64,000 bases of DNA from Limnomonas spitsbergensis (GCA_037349105.1 JAYJMM010000123.1:8370001-8434000); one strand, 5' to 3'; shown: positions 22,550 through 33,935, counted from the stretch's first letter. A program made the numbers and translations. The notes: generated by a model not told the origin, from the sequence alone.

Positions 22550-25500
22550 TTAAGCAACAGGCTCCAAGACCGCTGCTTCACTTTTCGCCATGCCTTGATT
22601 GAGCACCGAGGATGTTTTATGTTTCTTCAAGTAGGCATCGTAATGTGTGTAGGACGTCATGGCCTCGCCCCTGACTCGAGAAAACACCTCAAACTCCTCA
22701 GCAACCTGCATTAAGGGACAGCCAATGGCCTCACACCTCTGGGCCATGCTGAAAAGGCTCGGCCGCATGGGCGCCCGACTGTCTGGCTGGGAGGAAAAGA
22801 AAGAGAAGGCTAGAGGAGACAGGAAATGAACGGAAGGAAAAAGAACAGCCCAAAAGGTAAATGAAGTCTGAAGAAACCTGCACAAAGACACAGTGTTGAT
22901 TTCAGTGCGCACCAAACCACGTTTCGCGGGCTACTGTGGCGGCCGCCCCGCCCCGCCCCTGCAGCCCCGTAGTCCCAGCCCAGCCCAGCCTAGCCCAGCC
23001 CAGCCCAGCCCAGCCCAGCCCAGCCCAGCCCAGCGGCTGCCATGGGGACTAACGCTTGAACGTCCTTCGGCTGGTGGCCCACTGGCCCAGACATTGGTGG
23101 CTTGCTGGACCTGCCCCCCTACCCGGGCGTAGCCTGAGATGTAGCTGACACATAGCTGAAGCAACCTTACCAAACACTGTCTCACCAAGGGACAGCAAAA
23201 GGCCAGTGCTTCTTTTTTCGGCTACGGGTCCACCTACGGCAGGCCGCCCTGCGGCCACCAGAGGCCAGATCGGGAGCAAACGTGGACTAACTTACGGCTG
23301 GTGGCCAATGCAGCATGGCTGCCCACAAACGGGGCCTCAGGCCAGAGGCCAGAATGTAGATGACATGTGGCTGAGTCACAAAAAACAACAATTGCAAGAG
23401 GCCCCCAAAGGAGAACAAATGCCTGTCAACAATAGCTGGTCAAAAAATGCCTGGCAACGAAAGCTGATCAGAAACCAGCAAAAAGACGAGAAGCATCGAG
23501 GGCTCAGCTAAAACCATGGGGAAAGGTATCCAAACAAAGCATTCAAGAACAACACAATGAGAGGAAGAAGCAAAGACAAACAAGCCCTATGCCACATCCG
23601 CCCGCCTACCTTGACTTCAAACAAGCTCGTCGCACCGCTCACTCCGCTCCCCTCTTGGGCCTCCAGCGGCTCCACATCCACCCACACATCCTTCGCCGTC
23701 CGGACATCCCTCTCCAGCCCCTCCAGCTCCACCACCATGAAGTGGTGCTGCGTCGGGCCCCGCGCCGCTTCCACGGCTTCAAGGGGCGTCCGGTTCTTCC
23801 GCATCTTGCGCTCCTCGCGCCGGGCCTTCCCCCCGCTTCGGCTGCTGCTGCTGCTGCTGCTGTTCCCACTCACCACCACACGCTTCCTCACGCGAGGCAC
23901 CGTAGCAGCGTTCAGGTAGACAGTCCCGTGCACTTCGTCGACGTGGACCATCTGCCTCATGTGCTTCCCACCTGGGGGGAGGGACAGGCCAGGACGTGTA
24001 CCTGATCCGGACATAGACATAGTTGAAGGATCGAACCTGCCGAACGACCCACTCCTTCCTCCTGCCTACATCACCGGGTTCCATGTTCCTGCCCCCCTCA
24101 CATAGGAGTGTGATATTGCTGCACCATGGTCCTGGTTGTGCATGGCAGCCGGGTTTGAGGTTGCTCGTTCACTGCCAGCCCAACATGGCTGAGCGTACAG
24201 CAGGGCCCAGCGGGTATGCACAGTTCTTAACACAGTCACATTCAAGTCCAACCAAAAGGCGTTGTTTGAAGGGCCAGACAGCTCAAACAGGAAGGGTAGA
24301 GAAAGCAGAGGCAAGCAAAGGCTGAGTTGTGATACTAACTACGAAAAGTTGTGAGGAGTCGGGAGGGTCCTCAGCCTCCTCAAATCTTAAAGGAGGGGTG
24401 AAGAGGCTCAGTTGCGAGGACCCTAATCCTACCTAAGCTTCACACTTCAACTATAAAAAAACACTACCTCCCCCTTAACAACATCTTCCATCCCCATACC
24501 GCTTTCTGACTACATATGAAAACAGCAATCAAGGAGTCTTACGTTATTTACTTATTAAACTAATATCACTAAATAAGCTTTGTCTGACACTGTAGGTGGT
24601 GCGAGGGCCAAAGCGCAACCATGGTCTCCTCCCCCGCTAAACTCGGCTGCACAGTTCAGCTGAGCATAAAATTTGATGCATGGGAGAATGGGACATGTGC
24701 CCGGAAATCGATTTTGAGCACAAAACATGCTCTGAAGGCCTCCTGGTGCATGTGTCCAAATGTGTTTTGCGCTCAAACCAGTTTGGGCACCCGGTTTTGA
24801 AACCCGTTTTGAGCACAAAACATGGTCCAGCAAAAACATGCTCTGACCTTGTAGGACATGGTGCATGTGTCCAGATGTGTTTTGCGTTCAAACCGTTGTG
24901 GGCACCCGGATTGAGGACAAAACATGCTCTGGTACAAAACACGCTCTGTGACGAAACATGCTCTAGTTCCAAACACACTGAAGTACAATACATGCTCTGA
25001 CCTTGTAGGACATGGTGCATGTGTCCAAAGCACACCAGCGGAAGGTGGATTCCAGCTGCGTGCATCTGCTCGATTGCGTCCCGGAAATCCTCGTCCCCGT
25101 GGTCACCTCCGCCTTCACGCCTGCATGCAGCAACATTGTAGGATCAAAGGCAATCAGAGGGTGAATCCTCATCCCTTGATCACCTCCAACTTAACGCCTT
25201 CAGGCAATGGGGTGTGTGTCAGGGTAGAGGCGGCATCAGGGTAAGGTATGCACATCGGTGGGTCGATGCAACACCATTCCATTATCTGATCATCACAGGC
25301 GTGCAAGGTCGCAAAGCGCCTCTACCAGATGGAACCCATAGTAAGCGCGAGAAGAGATCTCCCCTTGCGGGAGTTATTTGTCTTAATATTTTGTAACATC
25401 ATAGGGCTTATTCATTTAGGGTCCTGTATAGGGCTTTACAGTGTTTATATTTAGTATTCTTGTAAGGCTCATCTTTCATGTTTAAGTATTATTCGAGCCC

Positions 25501-28500
25501 TCTTCGGCGTGGAGAGGTCTGCTTCAGAGCTCCCTTCCACACAGAGTAGGGCAGTAGGCATGACGATGTAATACCATGGCGAGGCAATGAGCCATGCCAA
25601 GGAAGAGAGAAGGAATGCAGCTTACCACCCCAATCCGCTGCATTGCCCGGGCCTTGGCGCCTTGCCCCCACTCTTCTGCACCTCCCCCCCCTCCCCACGC
25701 AACACTCACCAGTCGATACCGCATATGCTGTGGGAGTCCCTGCCGAGGCCGAGCGGCCCGTTGTGCCCCATCAGAACGACGGAGTGCGGTCGAGCACCCT
25801 GACCGCGGGCTTCCGCTGCGCCCCCCCCACGGCTCTCGCCCGCAGCGGCCAATGCCTCTTGGACAATCCTCGCCGTGTACGCGCCTACCGTCGACATGCC
25901 GTACAGGTAGTCGTAGAAAGGAGCCAGGGCATCCGGGTTGCCGCCCTGGAACGTGGGATAAATCAAATCCACTCAAACAGAGTCCCAGCTTCTGCTCAGC
26001 TTCTTCCAGGGCATCCGGTTTCCCGCCCTGGGAAAGGGGATCAGTCAAATCCACTCAAACAGAGTCCCAGCTTCTGCTCAGCTTCTTCCAGGGCATCCGG
26101 TTTCCCGCCCTGGGAAAGGGGATCAGTCAAATCCACTCAAACAGAGTCCCAGCTTCTGCTCAGCTTCTTCCAGGACATCCGGGTTGCCGCCCTGGGAAAG
26201 GGGATCAGTCACATCCACTCAAACAGAGTCCCAGCTTCTGCTCAGCTTCTTCCAGGGCATCCGGTTTCCCGCCCTGGGAAAGGGGATCAGTCAAATCCAC
26301 TCAAACAGAGTCCCAGCTTCTGCTCAGCTTCTTCCAGGGCATCCGGTTTCCCGCCCTGGGAAAGGGGATCAGTCAAATCCACTCAAACAGAGTCCCAGCT
26401 TCTGCTCAGCTTCTTCCAGGGCATCCGGTTTCCCGCCCTGAGAAAGGGGATCAGTCAAATCCACTCAAACATAGTCCCAGCTTCTGCTCAGCTTCTTCCA
26501 GTTTCCTGCCCTGGGAATTGATCAAATCTCCTCAGGCATTGTGGCAGTTTCTGCTCAGCCTCTTCCAGGGCATGGGGTTGCAGCCCTGGGATAGGGGATA
26601 AATCAAATCCTTTCAGCACCTTCAGGGGGCCTGGGGGCATGTTCTAGGGGGCTGGCTTTAGAGGCCCATCAACGGCTTCCCTCGTGACGAGTTGTGACCT
26701 TTTCCAAAGATCTCCAATCCATGTCTGTCCCCCAGACCTCCTCTAAAATACTTTCCCACAGCAGAGGTCGAGACCCACTCTCCCCACCTTCGCAAACGGC
26801 CGCCCGCCCACAACAGCCACGTCATGTCTCGGTAGCTTCAGCGACGAGAAGCCTACATGGCAGTCGCGGAGCATCAGCAGCTGCGCCTCGACCGCGTTGA
26901 ACCTGGAGTCCATAGGGGGATGCACTGCGCCCTGCTGGCCAGGTTGGGAAGCAGCTCCGGCAGCGCCGCCTGCACCCGGCAGAGAGGCCGAAGCGCCTGT
27001 CGGCGCCGGCTGGCTGCCAGGCATGGTTTCAGATCCGTTCTGGGCGCTTTTGCCGGCGCCGCTTTGCGACGGCTCAGCGGTTGGGAGCGCCGGGGGCAGG
27101 TGGTTGCTGCTGCTCGAGCCGCGAAAGCTTTGGAGCAGCTCCGTTGCCGATAGGGTGAGCGAGAGGGGTCGCTTACGGGGCTTGTGAGTCATGGTGTACC
27201 TGCACTCTCCAAGGAGGGGAAGGGGTGTTGAAGATTCAGGAGAGGGGGGAATCCAGGGGAGCAGGGGGGAGGATTAACGAGGGGGGGGCAGGGGGGAGTA
27301 GGAGGATCTTGGGGTTATAGGGTTTGGAGGCAGGGGGGAGCTGGGGGGGGAGCTGGGGCTTGAAAGGGTTGGGGTTGTAGTTTGATTCCAGGGACGGGAC
27401 GAAACCATGATTGTAACATATGGATATTTGAGCTCCCTTAAGCCTGAACCTTCCTAGATGCCTGGATAATGCAGGCGGAATGAGAGTTCAAAAACAGGCC
27501 GGCTGGTCTGGTCTTCATGCCTTGGGTGTGGGATTTTACACAGGCTGACGCAACGGCGGGGTGGGAAATCGTAAATCCGCATGCAAGCAATACCCATCCC
27601 TGTCACGCTTTGTCCAGCCGTCCTTCAGCAGCAGTTTTCCTGCTAGTTAATGCTGGATAAGGCTGCTGGGCAAGGCTGGACACCGCTGCCAGAAACCCAT
27701 CCCATCCCCACCTTGTCCAGCCGCCAATCAGCAGCACTTTCCCTGCTGTACAAGGCTGTGTAAGGCTGTATAAGGCTGTACAAGGCTGTATAAGGCTGTA
27801 CAAGGCTGTACAAGGCTGTATAAGGCTGTATAAGGCTGTATAAGGCTGTATAAGGCAGTATAAGGCTGCTGTACTTGGCAGGTCACCACTACTGGGAGAC
27901 CTGCGGCAAAATGCTGCAGCTCGCACCAGCCACCTGCCAGCGTTTGCTTCCTGATGGACAATGCTGCCCGTGATTCTTCCAGGGATTTTATACATGCAGT
28001 GTTCTGCACCGAAATCCTCTACATGTGCACGGTAGGCACGAATACTTACCGATTCCCATGAATTCCGTTTGTTCGGGAGAATGTCTTTATTCTGAGCTAC
28101 TGCACTGGACTTGAAGGCCAATCATTTTTGATACCGTGTTTCGGAGCAAGTCCTAAGTGGTACCACTAACATTAACCATTGAATGCTGTTGGACCATCTG
28201 CTGTGAACTCTGCTCACATCCTAAACCCCAAACCTTATCTGCGGTTTACCCCTGAATTTCGCACCCTAAACCCTCAACCTTATCTTCAGTTCACCCCTGA
28301 ATCTCCCACCGACATCTTAAACCCTCAACCTTATCTGCGGTTTACCCCTGAATCTCCCACCCACATCTTAAACCCTCAACCTTATCTGCGGTTTACCCCT
28401 GAATCTCCCACCCACATCTTAAACCCTCAACCTTATCTTCAGTTTACCCCTGAATCTCCCACCCACATCTTAAACCCTCAACCTTCTCTGCGGTTTACCC

Positions 28501-30358
28501 CTGAATCTCCCACCCACATCTTAAACCCTCAACCTTATCTGCGGTTTACCCCTGAATCTCCCACCCACATCTCAAACCCTCAACCTTATCTGCGGTTTAC
28601 CCCTGAATCTCCCACCCACATCTTAAACCCTCAACCTTCTCTTCGGTTTACCCCTGAATCTCCCACCATAACCCCCCCCCCCTAAACCTTACCTGCCATC
28701 AACCCTGAAGCTCCCAGTCTAACCCCTACACCTTATCTGCTGTCACCCCTGAAGCTCCCACCATGCATCGTGGTTCCCCATAATGACGGCCTTGGGCATA
28801 TCCAGCTGAGACACCTGCATAAGACATCACAGCAGTAGAGGGGCGACAAAACTCAATTTGGCAACAGCACAGACAATCGAGGAAAAGAAAAGCCGCCTTG
28901 ATCATATCCACATAAGCCACCTGCAACCCATCCCATCAGTGGGGGCGTCAAGGCTCGACTAGAGCCGAAGGGGCAAGATATTGTGGCATGTCCAGCTTGA
29001 CTTGAGCCGGAGGGGCAGGATAGCTCAATTGTGGCATGTCCAGCTGAGTCACCTGAACACGGCATATGGTAACGGCGTGGATGTGGCTTCAGCCCAGGCT
29101 GCGCTGTTTCCTAAACTCTCACGCCCCCCACGGGGCGTAGCTTTCTTTCCTTCTCGTGGCATCACGGCGGTGTGGCAAAGCTCAAACTGGCAACAGCGTT
29201 CATGCATAGATGTAATGAATGGCCATAACACGCTGATAATGACACTGAAATAGCACTGAAACAAAGCCGCCATGAAAGCAATTACAAGAAACGAAGGCCG
29301 AATTTACCCGCCTAGACAACACCGGGATGCCCAAGTACTACTAATGCCCAAGTACTGCTAATGCCCCCTGCCCTTGCCCAAGTACTACTAATGCCCAAGT
29401 ACTACCAGAGTAATGCAACGCAGCGTAGTATATCCAGTGCAGCTAGATTTCAAACAGACTGAATGCACCTGTTACATGTATTTAAGAGTGGGCCTCTGGG
29501 CCTTTGCGAGCAAAAAATATTAAGGGTTGCGACCAGAGACCTCTGGTTGTGACGGTCGTTACAACTATGACTTAAGTGCCCACTACTCGGGCTTCGCCAT
29601 TACACCATTACACAAGTGTTTCTCGCACCACTGTTATTTGATTGCACACCAGAACACCTTTGGTGGGATTGCGGGCAGCCACCACAGGGTTCACGAGGAC
29701 CAAACCTTGGCCGCAGCTTCCCGTATTTCGACCAGACCAAAATATGCGATTAAGCGAAAATGTTTTCTGCAGGCGCGTCTTTATTTTGGTGTGTGCCAGA
29801 CCATCTTTGGCAGGTGGCTTGGCCGTTAGGCAGCCACCACAGGGCTGATGAGGACCAAACCTTGACCGGCCGGTGGACCTATGTAACGATCATAATAACT
29901 TAAGAGAACGTTAACTACATCTGGATCCTTTGATCTAACTGATAAGAACGCTACAACCTAGCAGCGAGGCACGGTACACCAGGCCCCCACGGCTGTAGGC
30001 TGTGATGCACCTGAACTGTAGCTGAACGGTAGCCGAACTGTAGCTGAGCTGTGGCTGCACTGGAGCTGAAGCTACCTTAAGTAAACATTGTCGTGCGCCT
30101 CACCTGATGTACGAGCTGCATGACCTCGTTACCAAAGTCCCCGACGAACAGGACCATGTCGGGCTTGAGGCAGCGTAAGGCCTCCTCATCCCTCATTCCC
30201 CAGGCTTCATGCACATCCCCGACCAGGACCAGGCGGCAGGAGCTGCTGGTTGACTGCTCAGATGAAGAGGCTGCGGCGGCCCATCTGGACATTCGAGCGC
30301 AGCCTCCCCAGGACGCAGCAGAGCCTGCCGCATGGCATGGGCATGGGCTGATGGGCAT
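22550..30358 (-). CDS. Calcineurin-like metallophosphoesterase (TIGR04168-like, plastid type)
   Basis: Seven exons in phase: 30104-30358, 28747-28805, 26788-27199, 25710-25945, 25002-25120, 23610-23971, 22550-22705; 532 aa, TAA stop. All metallophosphoesterase metal-binding blocks are present in order: LVLVGDVHEAWG, MVLFVGDFGNE, AVIMGNHDAWW, VVLMGHNGPLGLG, and LVCFGHMHHVL, followed by GTVYLNAATVPRV. The order and wording match the cyanobacterial/plant family I know as TIGR04168. A low-complexity insertion of roughly 90 residues lies between GNHDAW and HVGFSSL. The N-terminus, rich in Ala/Ser/Cys, could be a plastid transit peptide. The start at 30358 is the first good ATG but not certain. The terminal 51-residue exon was accepted on phase and splice sites only. 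Substrate unknown. Confidence 0.88.
22920..23375. repeat. Two adjacent dispersed repeat family B copies
   Basis: Two head-to-tail copies around 23035-23170 and 23215-23375, each with ggccagaggccagaatgtag/agcctgagatgtagctgaca-type tails. The first is preceded by a cagcc pentanucleotide microsatellite at 22976-23035. They lie in the last intron of the metallophosphoesterase gene. Confidence 0.65.
24020..24245 (+). mobile_element. SINE-like dispersed element, copy 1
   Basis: Contains ggatcgaacctgcc (a GATCGAACC pol III B-box match at 24029-24037), ggttccatgttcctgccccc, catggctgagcgtacagcag and ggcccagcgggtatgcacag. Copies at 32868-33100 and 34205-34440 share the same order. It is intronic to the metallophosphoesterase gene. 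Confidence 0.6.
24730..25030 (-). repeat. Tandem duplication of an exon 3' end and donor
   Basis: The metallophosphoesterase exon ending at 25002 (encoding FGHMHHVLQ) has its last ~30 bases plus donor and flanking sequence repeated in the intron near 24838-24872 and, more weakly, near 24740-24765. The copies share ggacatggtgcatgtgtcca and gatgtgttttgcgttcaaac. Confidence 0.8.
25930..26600 (-). repeat. About 80-bp tandem array of a 3' splice acceptor plus exon start
   Basis: Eight or nine units. In gene sense each contains a pyrimidine tract, cag, then ggcgggaaaccggatgccct, copying the true exon start ggcggcaacccggatgccct at 25945. Units are nearly identical, so a long open frame runs through the array on the plus strand; it is a by-product of the repeat. 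Confidence 0.93.
27740..27870. repeat. 10-bp tandem array
   Basis: About 12 copies of gctgtataag/gctgtacaag in the intron between the metallophosphoesterase exons at 27199 and 28747. Confidence 0.95.
28200..28680. repeat. 51-bp tandem array, open in one frame
   Basis: About nine copies of a 51-base unit (tctcccacccacatcttaaa...). As 51 is divisible by three, the plus strand stays open for 168 codons with a 17-residue repeat (HILNPQPYLRFTPE core). It is antisense to, and inside an intron of, the metallophosphoesterase gene, so I do not call it coding. Confidence 0.93.
28795..29062 (-). repeat. Duplicated acceptor of the GNHD exon
   Basis: The true junction, ggcatatccagctgagacac on the plus strand (28796-28815), is echoed by tggcatgtccagctgagtca near 29034, and more loosely near 28905 and 28986. 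All are upstream of the exon 28747-28805 in gene sense. Confidence 0.65.
29640..30085. repeat. Dispersed repeat family B, two copies
   Basis: Two family-B blocks: about 29660-29740, and about 29780-30075 with a tail of repeated gtagctgaac motifs. Both are in the first intron of the metallophosphoesterase gene. Confidence 0.6.
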
Positions 30359-31032
30359 GCAAGTATTCGACCATGATGCATCACGGGCAGCGATTTAGAG
30401 GCTGCGATTCAAGCCGTGCCTGACCTGTGATTCCTTGGCCTGTGATATGCAGAGGCCAAGACCTTCCAAACGCTCTTGACGGCAGCGCCCTGCCAAAAAT
30501 CTTGTTAGCGGCTTGGCTGCTGGTGACATCAGTTTATATAAGCTTTAAGTCAGCTGATACTCACTGGCTTCTGGCTAGCATAGAATATAAAGAAAGCACC
30601 GTAAAGCGTGTGCGTGCGTGGCCTTGAAGTAAGTACGGCAAATAGGCCTGACGTACACGTGATGCGAGTAAATTAACTAAGCAAAGCATGCAGGAAACAT
30701 TTGGCCACCTCCTCTATACATGCTCGAAGCGAGTCATGATGTCAGGATGAGCTGATCAAGCCGCAAATTTGTAGCTCCGAAACCTGCATCTGAGCCGTCA
30801 GGGAATGTAGCAGAGCTGTTAGGGACTGTGGCTGAGCCGTAGGGATTGTAGCACAGGTGCGAGCTGGCAGATACTGCAGCCGGACTGTAGCTCAACAGAT
30901 TGATGTCATCATGAAACCATGCGGCCATCGGCCATGGTTCCAGCCTGATCCCATTAATGCCCCCAAACGGAACCTCATTACTCGACCCAGAACGATCCCA
31001 GTTTTCATAACTGACTAAACCATCGAAACCAG

Positions 31033-31449
31033 CGAAGTCCCAATGCAAGAGCTCAAAGTTACACCGTATTTGATCAACTGAGCTGAAGAACTCCCGCTCG
31101 AGCCAAGAGAGGGTGGTGGCTACTGTCCAAGCCATGTACCATGGGTAGCAAGAGGTAGTTGCTAAGAAGGACTACAAGGAGGCAAAGAACATGTTTGAAT
31201 CCCTTCAAGGCCTCCAACCTAGAGTCTAGGCACGCACAACCATTGCATGGGAGGTTGTGCATGCTTAAACTCTAGGTTTTGGGGGGTCAAACTTGTTCTT
31301 TGCCTCCTTGTAATCTATCCTCGTAACTGCCTCTTGCCACCCACGGTACAGGGCCTCGAAAAAAGCAACCACATTGTCTTGGCATGAACATGAGTTCTTC
31401 TTGCTCATTTATCAAATATGGCATTGAGCTCTTGCAATGGGACTTAGCC
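31033..31449. repeat. Long imperfect inverted repeat (arms ~200 bp, loop 11 bp)
   Basis: Arms 31033-31241 and 31253-31449 pair through most of their length, with near-perfect blocks such as acaaggaggcaaagaac and caagagctca, and an 11-base loop (attgcatggga). The right arm reads on the minus strand as a C-terminal protein fragment (FFEALYRGWQEAV ... DYKEAKNKF ... stop). The left arm holds a diverged copy on the plus strand (DYKEAKNMF, stop at the same place). So two copies of one gene fragment lie head to head. Transcribed, it would fold into a long hairpin. Confidence 0.85.
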
Positions 31450-31475
31450 AAGGGGAAGGACCCCATGCATGATGA

Positions 31476-31545
31476 GCCCATTGGTTATGACAATGACATT
31501 ACACCTCTGGGCCCTGCTTAAAATAGGCTCGGCCCATTGGTTATG
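31476..31545 (-). mobile_element. 42-bp LINE-tail insertion with 14-bp target duplication
   Basis: gcccattggttatg occurs at 31476-31489 and again at 31532-31545. Between them is acaatgacattacacctctg plus ggccctgcttaaaataggct, the 3' terminus of the LINE family. This is what a severely 5'-truncated retrotransposition event leaves. Confidence 0.85.
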
Positions 31546-31644
31546 TATCGATCACAGACGATGAAGGACACTGACGTGTTGAACACAACACATTAACCAA
31601 TTGCCCCAGCTTCCCTGCAAATTTAACACATACGCTCCCGTTTT

Positions 31645-32037
31645 AAACACCCACCGAGTTCATGATGCTGCAAGCATCACTCTTGGCCACGATGTCCTCC
31701 TTGTTCACGGTGTTGCACTTGTTTAAAGCACACGGGATGTTAGGAAACCCGAGGTGCTTCCCTAGAATGACAGAGTTAATGATCCCTTGGTACACATCAT
31801 CCTCCTCATGAAAAAACCTCGCAACTTCACTGGGGATCTCACGATGGCATCCAGGTGGAATTGCCGTTTATTTGAGGAGGTCAGCCTTCTGTGACAACTC
31901 CAGTCCACGATAAGCCCCATGATGGCATTTTTTGCCATTTCCAACATCTTCGGCATGTCATGTCGGTCCCCATGTATGTGATCCCTTGTCCATGCTCCCT
32001 TGTACCTCCAAGAATTCATGCTCTGAAAGGGGGGCAT
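31645..32037 (-). pseudogene. Decayed protein-coding remnant, family unknown
   Basis: Minus-strand frames join across a shift near 31850: an upstream part with MLEMAKNAIMGLIVDWSCH and a downstream part with SEVARFFHEEDDVYQGIIN and LGFPNIPCALNKCNTVNKED, ending in TAA at about 31645. No domain is recognised. It lies upstream of the inverted repeat in the same orientation as its right arm, so both may come from one lost element. Confidence 0.35.
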
Positions 32038-32479
32038 ATTGGAGGGTTGGATCCTAGTGATTTGGTCTTACGGCCCACCATTCCACCGTTCCTTTATTTG
32101 CCTTTCCCTTAATAGCACCATTTCCCCATATAGTTTTAAAACGGCAGCGCAACGGCGAAATTATTACAGATAATTTAATTTAACGCCGCGCATCAGGTAG
32201 GATAATATGAATATAACATGGCTGACACTCCGCGCAACGGCGATTTATAATTAATATTAGCGCGCATCCAGATCCACGCATCGTAATCATGAATCAATTT
32301 TGAGCAAAATCTACCAGGTTTAACGGTACTAAAAATAACAGTTTTTCATACTTGTTTATGTCCGTTGGGCACCTAGAAGACTGCTGCCTTGTCACCGAAC
32401 ATATGCCTGCACACAGTCAGGATGGGAGCAAGTGTGCATCATGTGCTTGCCAAGCACACCCTCATCAGGAAAGCCATAG

Positions 32480-32850
32480 ATGGCATAGCTGACCACCCTG
32501 TGTGCGACTGCCTACATAGCCACGTTTCAGCCTAGGGCAGGCGCTTCGTGCTAGCGGCCTGGCGCACGCCCTGAGCCGCTCCAGCAAGAGGGCGCGTGCA
32601 AACGTATGCACACAACTTCAAGCTGCGACTCGGCGCGGTCAGCACAACCGACACTATGGAAGGGGCAGGGGTCAGGAGCGTGAGATATCATGTCAGCAAC
32701 AGTATTGCTGACAGAGATGTTGGGCTAGGAGAGACGGCGAGCATGTGGAGGACATGCTACATGCTTGCTTCCAATGCTCTACTGGCAAGGAGAAGCTTAG
32801 GGGGCGAGGGTTGGCGGGCTCTCCAGACGGCGCCACGGACTGGTACAAGT
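32480..32850 (+). mobile_element. LINE 3' fragment
   Basis: Parallels 57140-57420 of the larger LINE copy: ctggcgcacgccctgagccg region, then the Cys/His knuckle region (catgtggaggacatgctaca, gcttccaatgctctactggc) and ggcgagggttggcgggctct. The coding frame is broken. Confidence 0.7.
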
Positions 32851-32867
32851 TAATGACGTTACACCTC

Positions 32868-33100
32868 TGGGCCCAGAGGTTGAGGGATCGAATCCGCCAC
32901 ACGATCTTCTCTCTCCCCCCGACTAGATAGAGCGCTGGGTTCCATGTTCCTGCCCCCTCACATAGGAGGACGGCATGGCTGCACCATGCCCCAGGCTGTG
33001 CATGGTAGCTGGAATTGAGCCTAGTCATTCCCTACCAGCCCCACGTGGCCGAGCGTTCAGCAGGGCCCAGCGGGTTTGCACTGTTCTAAATAAACCTCTT
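32868..33100 (+). mobile_element. SINE-like dispersed element, copy 2
   Basis: Joined directly to the LINE terminus gacgttacacctctgggccc. It begins gaggttgagggatcgaatcc (B-box match gatcgaatc at 32886-32894) and ends cagggcccagcgggtttgca and ctgttctaaataaa. Confidence 0.65.
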
Positions 33101-33109
33101 GGCCCTGGT

Positions 33110-33930
33110 CACAAATAAAGCTTGGCCACCTGAACTAGGTGAACCGGGGTAGGAACGGGTGAGAGGCCCTGGCTTCTGTGGAAGATGTTGTCAAACTTGT
33201 TCAGGGCGACAGGGTTTGAGGAATCGGGCATCCTTTTTCGAGAGGTGTTTTCCTTTCGCTTCTCTCTTGCTTTCCTCTCTTTATTTTCCATCCAGAAATT
33301 CAGACGCCGACGCGGCCGAGCCTGTTTGAGCATCATTAACTGATTCAGTGCTTGGTTTAGTGATACAAGGTCAGTTAGAGACGGTATAGGGCCTTAACTC
33401 CGACTGTGTTTATCTCCTTATGTATTTTAGTTCTGTCATTTGCTACTAAGGTTCCTGAGTATATTAATAGTGTGCGGGTGTTAGTGTCATGTACTCTTTT
33501 GAAGTTGTGGCGTCCATGGATGGGACTGGTAAACAACTTAAATGTGTACATCCAGACAGAAATCACTTCGGTTTGCAACTTACAGAGAGAGTAAAGGAGA
33601 ATCAGCTGGCCAAAGCAACTGACAAGGAAAAGCATGTCCATGTGACCTCGGGATACCGCCAGCCAAAATACAAGCACCATGTACAGTTTCTTACGCAGCG
33701 ACAGTGTATGATAGTCTACGAATTTTGCAGCTGCACATGGAGGGTGAACAAATCAATAACAACAGCTGTAAAACGAAATTTTGGTGGTACCGTTCGCTCG
33801 TACGACGTACGTACCGTGACATAAACCTAATAAATAAAGTATAGAGGTATGGAAGCATGTGTACTACTAGCTGGCATACTCATGCCATAACATACAGACC
33901 AAATTATAGAAAGCTCCCTATCTCCTGCAT
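33110..33930. other. Repeat-derived region, no gene seen
   Basis: A LINE-tail-like block (gacgcggccgagcctgtttg) lies near 33310. A plus-strand open stretch at 33489-33824 has no recognisable domain or convincing splice context, and I do not call it a gene. Confidence 0.4.
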
Positions 33931-33935
33931 GCCAA

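Noticed and set aside
23508..23609. Read-through C-terminus of the metallophosphoesterase to the stop at 23508
   Set aside because: A good donor (aag|gtaggc) at 23610 joins in phase to a 51-residue terminal exon at 22705. The read-through end is hydrophobic and unlike the family, though it stays possible.
25594..26601. 335-codon plus-strand open frame
   Set aside because: It is an artefact of the ~80-bp splice-acceptor array in an intron of the minus-strand metallophosphoesterase; the peptide is the same short segment repeated.
28179..28685. 168-codon repeat protein (HILNPQPYLRF units)
   Set aside because: A 51-bp minisatellite naturally keeps a frame open; it lies antisense inside an intron of a well-supported gene.
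32868..33100. A tRNA gene
   Set aside because: A pol III B-box match (gatcgaatc) is present, but no cloverleaf with acceptor and anticodon arms can be folded around it; it is part of a dispersed repeat.
33489..33824. 111-codon plus-strand open frame
   Set aside because: No recognised domain, no promoter or splice context, and it sits in a repeat-rich region.
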